Source of the DNA: an uncultured Actinomycetes bacterium
GTDB taxonomy: Bacteria > Actinomycetota > Actinomycetes > Nanopelagicales > Nanopelagicaceae
Direction of reading: 5' to 3'
Assembly: GCA_937864205.1 (NCBI GenBank)
Contig: CALMJB010000030.1
Span: 1 to 6,772 of the forward strand
DNA: 6,772 nt
In this document: positions 1-4,852 of the stretch, piece after piece
Position numbering within the stretch: position 1 is the first letter of the stretch
How the letters are laid out: each line of letters opens with the position of its first letter
Program-made: the position numbers and the translations under genes
The notes under the pieces: generated by a model
Seen by the model: only the letters and a program-made list of their open reading frames with translations
Told to the model about the DNA's origin: nothing
Database searches by the model: none

Positions 1-70
1 CAGTTTTTTCATCTCGTAGTACCGTCAACTTATGAGTAATTAATGGATGATCAGCGACATGAACTTTCAT
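1..70 (-). CDS. upp: Uracil phosphoribosyltransferase, N-terminal fragment (gene runs off the left edge)
   Basis: UPRTase makes UMP from uracil and PRPP in cytosolic pyrimidine salvage. Only 23 codons and one extra base are in the window. Read on the minus strand from the ATG at 70-68, the peptide begins MKVHVADHPLITHKLTVLR and continues DEKT. The HPL(I/V)xHKLTVLRD segment is the well-known amino-terminal signature of this family, so the call is firm although the PRPP-binding site lies outside the window. The start needs no extension, because this is where family members normally begin. The gene is divergent from tadA across 78 bp. No convincing Shine-Dalgarno sequence precedes the ATG. A TAAAGT hexamer at 82-77 (minus strand) lies six bases upstream, compatible with a leaderless transcript. 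Confidence 0.88.
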   Translation of the reverse strand, partial: MKVHVADHPLITHKLTVLRDEKT

Positions 71-148
71 AACTGAACTTTACTCTCATATCAATGCTTG
101 CTTAAAATTCCATATTTTTTGAGCAATATTTGGTTAGGCTAATCACAA
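71..148. promoter_or_regulatory. Divergent upp/tadA promoter region
   Basis: This 78-bp AT-rich gap must hold the promoters of both upp (-) and tadA (+). For upp, a TANNNT-type -10 candidate (TAAAGT, 82-77 on the minus strand) ends six bases before the ATG. For tadA, candidates are TAGGCT (135-140), eight bases before the ATG, or the overlapping GCTAAT (138-143). Neither gene has a clear purine-rich ribosome-binding site, and no convincing -35 box was found. The assignments are by eye and tentative. Confidence 0.35.
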
Positions 149-601
149 ATGAATTACCAATCATTAATGGATCAAGCAATAGAACTTGCTAAATCGGCAG
201 CAATAGAAAAAGAAGTACCAGTTGGCTCAATTATCGTTGATGAAGATGAAAAAATTCTTGGTAAAGGATTTAATCAAAGAGAAGGTTCAAATAATCCGAT
301 ATCTCACGCAGAAATAAATGCGATTAATGATGCTGTAAAAAATTTAAAAAATTGGCGAGCGGAAGATTTAACTATTTTTGTCACGTTAGAGCCATGTGTG
401 ATGTGCGCTGGGGCAATTCTGCAGGCAAGATTTAAACGCCTAGTTTTCGGTGCTTGGGATCAAAAAGCTGGCGCTGTTGGATCAGTGTGGGATTTAATTC
501 GCGACCCAAGATCCCTTCATCAAGTAGAAGTTGTTGCTGGTATCAAAGAAACAGAATGTAGTGAGTTGTTGCAAGATTTTTTTAAACAGTTTAGAGATTG
601 A
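149..601 (+). CDS. tadA: tRNA-specific adenosine deaminase TadA
   Basis: TadA deaminates the wobble adenosine (A34) of tRNA-Arg(ACG) to inosine, so one tRNA can read CGU, CGC and CGA. The 150-residue product has the usual bacterial length and the complete zinc-dependent cytidine/deoxycytidylate deaminase fold. The HAE motif is at residues 53-55 (zinc ligand H53, proton-shuttle E55). The second motif, PCVMC, is at 82-86 (zinc ligands C83 and C86). The N-terminal helix, with VPVGSIIV at 23-30, and the C-terminal FF (144-145) are also typical. The ATG start agrees with the family; no strong ribosome-binding site precedes it. A tRNA-Ser gene follows 25 bp downstream on the same strand with no terminator between, so the two may be co-transcribed. 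That tRNA has anticodon CGA and is not a TadA substrate. Confidence 0.96.
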   Translation: MNYQSLMDQAIELAKSAAIEKEVPVGSIIVDEDEKILGKGFNQREGSNNPISHAEINAINDAVKNLKNWRAEDLTIFVTLEPCVMCAGAILQARFKRLVFGAWDQKAGAVGSVWDLIRDPRSLHQVEVVAGIKETECSELLQDFFKQFRD

Positions 602-626
602 AATCTTTTCAGGTATCGTCACCTTT

Positions 627-713
627 GGTGGCGTGTCCGAGTGGCCTAAGGAGCACGCCTCGAAAGCGTGTGTTGGGGAAACTCAACCGTGGGTTCAAAT
701 CCCACCGCCACCG
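627..713 (+). tRNA. tRNA-Ser(CGA)
   Basis: The 87-nt cloverleaf is complete. The acceptor strands GGTGGCG (627-633) and CGCCACC (706-712) pair perfectly, followed by discriminator G713. Anticodon stem CACGC/GCGTG (654-658/666-670) encloses loop CTCGAAA, which puts anticodon CGA at 661-663; it reads UCG. A long variable arm (about 671-688, GTTG/CAAC stem) marks it as a class II serine tRNA. The T arm is GTGGG-TTCAAAT-CCCAC (689-705). The 3' CCA is not encoded; the next bases are CAG, so CCA must be added post-transcriptionally. The 3' end lies four bases from the stop codon of the convergent permease gene. Confidence 0.97.
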
Positions 714-717
714 CAGA

Positions 718-3081
718 TTAATTAATAATTTTGTATGAAGGATTAAGGATTACCAAGTTACCTTGGTTTTCACCCACCATACCTTCTGCATTCAAAGTCG
801 AACCAACATCTAAGCCAGAAATTTCGCGTCGACCTAAAAATTGCAAAGTCACCCCGCCAGTTTCATCCCAAATCTCAACATCTACTGATGGAATTGAATT
901 GTTTGGTGCGGTTTTTATTGAAGTTACTTTGCCCTGAACTTGCGCACGGTTACGCCAACTAATACTTCCGATTTTTTGCAATTTTCCGGAATAAGTTGAG
1001 TTATTTGCATTTTTTTCTACCGGAATAAAGTTGCTTTGCAATCTTGCTGGGGTGTCACTCTTTATTTTTTTTATAGTTTCATGTTTTGGATGAATTAAAT
1101 CTTGGGTTCCATTAAGAATTCGTTCCACATCAAATGGAACGATGGTTGCAACAACTCTTTCTAACTGTGAAATTGGACGGGCAATCTCGTCTGCGGTTTG
1201 ATCGTGAAGTAATCGGCCAAGAAGTTTTGAATATGCCCTGCGAGGCAAAAGCAAAGTAAGTTCTACATCTGGGCTGGCAGTTGCTCTGATTGCGTAATCA
1301 ACCGCTGCGTTTGCGATTCTACGATCGGGGCAATCTATTAATTCCAGCGGAATGTCCGAGGTCGAATCATTTTCATTCCACTGGTTGCGAATTTTTTCAG
1401 CTCTACGGTCATCAATCACAAAATGAACCGCGGTTAAATTTCTTGGGTTTAGAGATCGCGCATATCTAACTGTTCCAATAGTTGCTAGATCCACATTGTC
1501 TACTAGAACCGTGACATCATGTCTGGCAATTGAGGTAGCTCGATCTGATTTTTCTGGCACGTTTAAAACCGCAATTTCAGCTTTATATTGTCGATTTAAT
1601 CGCAATAATGTCATAACTAATATCGGAGTAATTGCCAGAATTAACCATGCACCCTCTGAGAATTTAACAACTGCAAAAATAATTACAATCACAAAGGAAA
1701 CAACGCCAGAAATTAAGTTGATTACATAACTACGGCGCCATTTATTTTGTTTTTCTTTAAGTGATTTTCTCGCCATTCCAAAACCAGTAAGCGAAAAGCC
1801 GGTAAATACTCCTAATGCATAAAAAGCAACTAGATGTTCAACCGATCCACCGGTCGCGACTGCAAGAATTGTCGCAGCCGCAGCAAGCAAAATGATGCCA
1901 TTTGAAAAAGCCAATCGATGACCACGTTTAGTTAATTGGCGAGGTAAGTACCCATCGTTGGCCACAAAATTAACTAGGTATGGAAATCCACTGTAAGCAG
2001 TGTTTGCGCCGGCAAATAAAATCAACATTGTTGCAGCTTGAACGATGTAGAAAAAAACCGCCCCAAAAGTTCCACTTCCAAGTGTTGCTTTGGCAATTTG
2101 TGAAATTACAGTTGGTGATCCAGTTTCATATGGTGTGGCTAAAGTTAAATGCGCAAAATATGAAATTCCAAAAACCAGCGAACCTAGAATCAAACTCATC
2201 ATTACCAGAGTTTTTCGAGCATTAACTCCCTCGGGTGATTTAAATAGTGTCACACCATCTGAAATTGCTTCTAATCCGGTTAGTGATGCTCCACCATTTG
2301 CGAATGCACGCAACAAAATAAAAATTGCGGCAAAGGTCAGTAATGATTGAGATTGCCCAATTGCAACTGTTCCCTCAACTGACGGATTAAATTTTGGTAA
2401 ATCGCCAGAAATTGAGCGAATTATTCCGGTTACAAAAACTACCAACATCGAACCTACGAAGAAATAAGTCGGGAAAGCAAATGCTTTTCCTGCTTCTTTT
2501 ACACCGCGAAGATTTCCGTATGTTAAGAAAAGAATTATCGCGATAATCATTTCCATTTTATAAGGCTGAAGATTTTCAAAAGTCGAAATAATTGCATCTA
2601 CACCGGCTGAAGATTGAATTGCTACGGTCACGATGTAATCAAGCATTAGGGCGACAGCAGCAAGTTGGGCAGCGAGCGGGCTTAAGTTGTCTCGAGAAAC
2701 TACATATGCTCCACCAGATTTCGTGTAAATCGAAACCACTTCACGATAAGAAAAAGTCACTATTACTAAAACAATCAAAACCACGATTGTCATCGGCATT
2801 AGTATTGAAAAAGCGGCTAATCCAAAAGCCGGCAAGAGAGCTCTTAATATTTGTTCGCTTCCATATGCGGAAGATGAAATGCAATCAGAGGATAAAACTC
2901 CTAATGCATATCGCTTACTTAATCTTTGATGGCTAAGGGTGTGACGATTTAAAGGATTTCCAAGCAATTTGCGCTTGATGCGATATGAAATCGAATCACG
3001 CAGGTGAGCATGATCTTGCAAAACTTTAGGTTGTGGTGCGTTATCTGTCCAAGACTTTGCCAATTTAGTAGCACTCTCCAA
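718..3081 (-). CDS. KimA-like APC-superfamily potassium permease with a USP-like domain and a C-terminal OB-fold domain
   Basis: This is a predicted inner-membrane transporter of the KimA (YdaO) K+ importer family. About 12 hydrophobic segments span residues 58-495. The signature SSDCISSSAYGSEQI (64-78) places D66 and Y73 seven apart, as for D36/Y43 of B. subtilis KimA. LDYIVTVAIQ (147-156) carries D148 and T152, matching D117/T121, but Q156 replaces the expected Ser (S125). Residues 521-650 form a soluble USP-like domain, as in KimA. A charged linker (651-698) leads to an OB-fold (699-787) not found in KimA. At 787 residues it is well above the ~600 of KimA. No ATG precedes the membrane domain; the first in-frame start after the stop is TTG at 3081-3079. 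A TTG at 3063-3061, ten bases after GGAGAG, is a real alternative (781 residues). The stop lies four bases from tRNA-Ser(CGA). Substrate is inferred from family; an amino-acid substrate is not excluded. Confidence 0.87.
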   Translation of the reverse strand: MESATKLAKSWTDNAPQPKVLQDHAHLRDSISYRIKRKLLGNPLNRHTLSHQRLSKRYALGVLSSDCISSSAYGSEQILRALLPAFGLAAFSILMPMTIVVLIVLVIVTFSYREVVSIYTKSGGAYVVSRDNLSPLAAQLAAVALMLDYIVTVAIQSSAGVDAIISTFENLQPYKMEMIIAIILFLTYGNLRGVKEAGKAFAFPTYFFVGSMLVVFVTGIIRSISGDLPKFNPSVEGTVAIGQSQSLLTFAAIFILLRAFANGGASLTGLEAISDGVTLFKSPEGVNARKTLVMMSLILGSLVFGISYFAHLTLATPYETGSPTVISQIAKATLGSGTFGAVFFYIVQAATMLILFAGANTAYSGFPYLVNFVANDGYLPRQLTKRGHRLAFSNGIILLAAAATILAVATGGSVEHLVAFYALGVFTGFSLTGFGMARKSLKEKQNKWRRSYVINLISGVVSFVIVIIFAVVKFSEGAWLILAITPILVMTLLRLNRQYKAEIAVLNVPEKSDRATSIARHDVTVLVDNVDLATIGTVRYARSLNPRNLTAVHFVIDDRRAEKIRNQWNENDSTSDIPLELIDCPDRRIANAAVDYAIRATASPDVELTLLLPRRAYSKLLGRLLHDQTADEIARPISQLERVVATIVPFDVERILNGTQDLIHPKHETIKKIKSDTPARLQSNFIPVEKNANNSTYSGKLQKIGSISWRNRAQVQGKVTSIKTAPNNSIPSVDVEIWDETGGVTLQFLGRREISGLDVGSTLNAEGMVGENQGNLVILNPSYKIIN
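721..987 (-). other. OB-fold domain at the C-terminus of the permease (residues 699-787)
   Basis: The segment starts near SISWRNRAQVQGKVTSI and contains the block IWDETGGVTLQFLGRREISG, then LDVGSTLNAEGMVGE and the ending VILNPSYKI. From memory this pattern (a W/FLGRR.I.G core, an EG.(V/L)G turn, and a NP.Y(E/K) end) matches the stand-alone actinobacterial OB-fold nucleic-acid-binding proteins such as Rv2694c of M. tuberculosis. The reading frame is continuous from the USP-like domain through the linker, so the sequence shows a true fused ORF. Nucleic-acid binding is inferred from the fold only; OB-folds also bind other ligands. Confidence 0.75.
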
Positions 3082-3088
3082 TAATCAA

Positions 3089-3116
3089 ATTTTACCGCGA
3101 TAAAGTTTAAGTCCAA
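3089..3116 (-). promoter_or_regulatory. Candidate promoter of the permease gene
   Basis: Read on the minus strand, TTGGAC (3116-3111) and TAAAAT (3094-3089) are separated by 16 bp; TAAAAT matches five of six bases of the -10 consensus. Transcription would start about 3082-3080. That either makes the message leaderless at the TTG start at 3081 or gives an ~18-base leader containing GGAGAG for the TTG at 3063. Called by eye. Confidence 0.4.
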
Positions 3117-3125
3117 AACCGAGCG

Positions 3126-3141
3126 TATGCTTTGCATATGC
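3126..3141 (+). promoter_or_regulatory. Candidate -10 box and overlapping TATGC repeats at the dehydrogenase start
   Basis: TATGCT (3126-3131) fits the TANNNT -10 pattern and ends six bases before the ATG at 3138, compatible with leaderless transcription. The same bases belong to a small symmetric cluster: TATGC (3126-3130) and GCATA (3134-3138) form an inverted repeat with a 3-base centre. A second TATGC (3137-3141) lies 11 bp from the first, about one helical turn. A repressor site over the promoter is possible, but chance is also possible in AT-rich DNA. Confidence 0.3.
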
Positions 3142-4562
3142 AAGTGAAAAATCAACTATTTATTGGCGGTAAGTGGATTGATACCAATAAAAAATTAGAT
3201 GTAATTAATCCTGCAGATGAAACATTAATTACTCAAGTTTCACTTTCAACTGATAAAGAACATGAATTCGCATTAGAAAGTGCCCACCAAGCATTTCAAA
3301 GCTGGAGTAAAACTGCCCCGCGCGTGCGCGCTGAAATTTTGCGAAAAGCTTTTGAGTTAATGATTGCGAATGCAGACTTCTTGTCAGAACTTATCACCAA
3401 AGAAAATGGCAAAGTTTTAGCAGATTCCAAAAGTGAAATTTTGTATGCAGCTGAATTTTTTAGATGGTTCTCTGAAGAAGCGGTAAGAATTGAAGGCGAA
3501 TATAGAACCTCACCATCCGGTGACAAGAAAATCTTGGTCACCAAACAACCAATTGGTGTATCAGTCCTAATTACCCCTTGGAATTTTCCGGCTGCAATGG
3601 CAACCAGGAAATTAGGACCAGCACTTGCAGCTGGGTGCACGGTTATTTTAAAACCAGCCTCTGAGACCCCACTTACAGCGATAGCCATAGTTCAATTACT
3701 CGAACAAGCAGGGGTTCCTGCTGGTGTGGTTAATTTAGTTTTGCCTGAAAAAACTGGCGAAGCGATTTCAAAAATGTTGCACGATAAAAGAGTCAGAAAC
3801 TTATCTTTTACCGGGTCAACCGAAGTTGGCAGATTATTGCTCAAAGAAGCCGCAGATAGCGTAATTCGATGCAGTATGGAACTAGGCGGAAATGCTCCCT
3901 TTATCGTTCTTGATGATGCCGACATTGACGCGGCGGTTGCTGGTGCGATGATTGCAAAAATGCGAAATGGTGGCGCAGCTTGTACATCGGCAAATCGCTT
4001 TTATGTATCTGAAAAAATTGTTAAAGAATTCACCGAAAAGTTCTCAAAAGAAATGCAGAAATTAAAAGTTGGAAATGGTTTAGATAAATCAACTCAATTA
4101 GGTGCATATGTATCTATAAAAGAAAGAGAAAAGATTGCTGAACTAGTTAGTGCTTCTATCAATGCAGGCGCAAAGGTAGAAATTGGTGCAAACAAGCCAA
4201 ATGCAGCTGGTGCTTTTTATAATCCAACCGTCTTATCAGTAAAAAAAGATAATTTAATTCTTGAAAAAGAAATATTTGGACCAGTCGCTCCTATAGTTTC
4301 ATTTAAGTCGGATGAAGAAGCAATTCAGTTGGCTAACGCCACAGATTTTGGGTTGATAAGTTATGTATTTTCAGACAATCTCAGCCGTGCTTTGAAAGTT
4401 GCCGAATCCCTTGAATCTGGAATGGTGGCAATAAACCGGGGAGTAATTTCAGATCCAGCGGCCCCATTTGGTGGATACAAGCAAAGTGGTCTAGGTCGTG
4501 AAGGTGGCTTTGACGGAATAAATGAATTTCTTGAAACAAAATATATTGGCTTAAATATTTAA
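3138..4562 (+). CDS. gabD: Aldehyde dehydrogenase, probable succinate-semialdehyde dehydrogenase (NADP+-type)
   Basis: A cytosolic ALDH-superfamily enzyme of 474 residues, full length for GabD, oxidising succinate semialdehyde to succinate. Numbered from the ATG at 3138: PWNFP with N149, KPAS with K172, FTGSTEVG (224-231) in the Rossmann fold, MELGG with general base E248, catalytic C282 in AACTSANR, and EIFGP with E378. Residues that bind the succinyl carboxylate in human SSADH appear kept: R157 in ATRK, R276 six before the catalytic Cys, and S438 in GVIS. Ser follows KPA where NAD+ enzymes often have Glu, which favours NADP+. The second Cys of the TCVC redox pair is Ser here. A TTG two codons upstream is also in frame, but the family begins near the ATG. 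No gabT or GABA permease is adjacent, so the physiological substrate is inferred; a related semialdehyde is possible. Confidence 0.87.
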   Translation: MQVKNQLFIGGKWIDTNKKLDVINPADETLITQVSLSTDKEHEFALESAHQAFQSWSKTAPRVRAEILRKAFELMIANADFLSELITKENGKVLADSKSEILYAAEFFRWFSEEAVRIEGEYRTSPSGDKKILVTKQPIGVSVLITPWNFPAAMATRKLGPALAAGCTVILKPASETPLTAIAIVQLLEQAGVPAGVVNLVLPEKTGEAISKMLHDKRVRNLSFTGSTEVGRLLLKEAADSVIRCSMELGGNAPFIVLDDADIDAAVAGAMIAKMRNGGAACTSANRFYVSEKIVKEFTEKFSKEMQKLKVGNGLDKSTQLGAYVSIKEREKIAELVSASINAGAKVEIGANKPNAAGAFYNPTVLSVKKDNLILEKEIFGPVAPIVSFKSDEEAIQLANATDFGLISYVFSDNLSRALKVAESLESGMVAINRGVISDPAAPFGGYKQSGLGREGGFDGINEFLETKYIGLNI

Positions 4563-4569
4563 ATTTTTC

Positions 4570-4657
4570 TGGCGGAGGATGAGGGATTTGAACCCTCGAT
4601 AGGTTTCCCTATACACGCTTTCCAAGCGTGCGCACTCGGCCGCTATGCGAATCCTCC
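4570..4657 (-). tRNA. tRNA-Ser(GGA), CCA encoded
   Basis: On the minus strand the acceptor GGAGGAT (4657-4651) pairs with ATCCTCC (4580-4574). Discriminator G (4573) is followed by an encoded CCA (4572-4570). Anticodon stem CACGC/GCGTG encloses loop TTGGAAA with anticodon GGA (plus-strand 4621-4623), reading UCC and UCU. A long variable arm (TATAGG/CCTATC) and T arm GAGGG-TTCAAAT-CCCTC complete a class II serine tRNA. The 3' end lies seven bases from the stop codon of the convergent dehydrogenase gene. The gene is divergent from the SRP RNA. Confidence 0.97.
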
Positions 4658-4693
4658 AATTAATGCAGGGAAAACCTTATCGGTGGTCATAAC

Positions 4694-4699
4694 TATGAT
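4694..4699 (+). promoter_or_regulatory. ffs: Candidate -10 box of the SRP RNA gene
   Basis: TATGAT matches the -10 consensus at five of six positions and lies 7-8 bases before the first paired base of the SRP RNA, so transcription would begin near 4706-4708. A -35 box could not be assigned with confidence. The gap 4658-4706 must also hold the promoter of the divergent tRNA-Ser(GGA). Confidence 0.4.
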
Positions 4700-4706
4700 T
4701 TGCCAC

Positions 4707-4800
4707 AGATCCCTCGTGCGGCATTAACGTGCCGAACTCCCCCAGGGCAGAAATGCAGCAAGGGTAGGCTCGCTCTGATGGGTGTGCGGGGGATCCTTTT
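4707..4800 (+). ncRNA. ffs: Small (4.5S-type) signal recognition particle RNA
   Basis: This RNA is the scaffold of the SRP; it binds Ffh and helps target nascent membrane proteins to FtsY and SecYEG. The domain IV core is clear: CAGG (4743-4746), a GCA/TGC stem (4747-4749/4754-4756) capped by a GAAA tetraloop (4750-4753), then AGCA (4757-4760), the conserved asymmetric-loop strand. The ends pair as GATCCC (4708-4713) with GGGATC (4790-4795), closing the long hairpin. At about 94 nt it is the short bacterial form without an Alu domain. The flanks AACTCCCCCAGG and AAGGGTAGG resemble actinobacterial ffs, which commonly lies just upstream of dnaX as here. End points are estimated from pairing. 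Confidence 0.93.
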
Positions 4801-4802
4801 TA
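4788..4802 (+). terminator. Probable intrinsic terminator of ffs
   Basis: The 3' strand of the closing helix of the SRP RNA (GGGGGATCC, 4788-4796) is followed at once by five T residues (4797-4801). The RNA's own terminal stem plus the short U-tract could end transcription. The T-run is short, so some read-through into dnaX is possible. Confidence 0.45.
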
Positions 4803-4852
4803 TAGTGTGTAAAGAGCAATTAAATATGTTTTATGAAATGAGTAAATGAATA

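Noticed and set aside
690..720. A tRNA attachment site for an integrative element at tRNA-Ser(CGA)
   Set aside because: No integrase is present, and no direct repeat of the tRNA 3' end was found in the window. The adjacent DNA is a normal coding end.
531..725. Small plus-strand frame overlapping the end of tadA and all of tRNA-Ser(CGA)
   Set aside because: It reads through a complete tRNA gene and has no independent support.
2592..2936. Plus-strand open frame of 114 codons inside the permease gene, and similar long frames antisense to the dehydrogenase and dnaX
   Set aside because: They lie wholly within well-supported genes on the other strand, show no recognisable motif, and have composition expected of shadow frames.
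3082..3137. A c-di-AMP (ydaO) riboswitch upstream of the KimA-like gene
   Set aside because: The known riboswitch is well over 100 nt, but only 56 bp separate the TTG start from the ATG of the divergent dehydrogenase, and no matching core is visible.
3138..4562. A GABA catabolic operon (permease plus succinate-semialdehyde dehydrogenase)
   Set aside because: The permease is KimA-like and divergently transcribed, and no transaminase is present. Linking the two in one pathway would rest on adjacency only.
4719..4734. Independent hairpin CGGCA/TGCCG as a separate regulatory element before dnaX
   Set aside because: It lies within the SRP RNA 5' strand and is better treated as part of ffs, more than 110 bp from the dnaX start.
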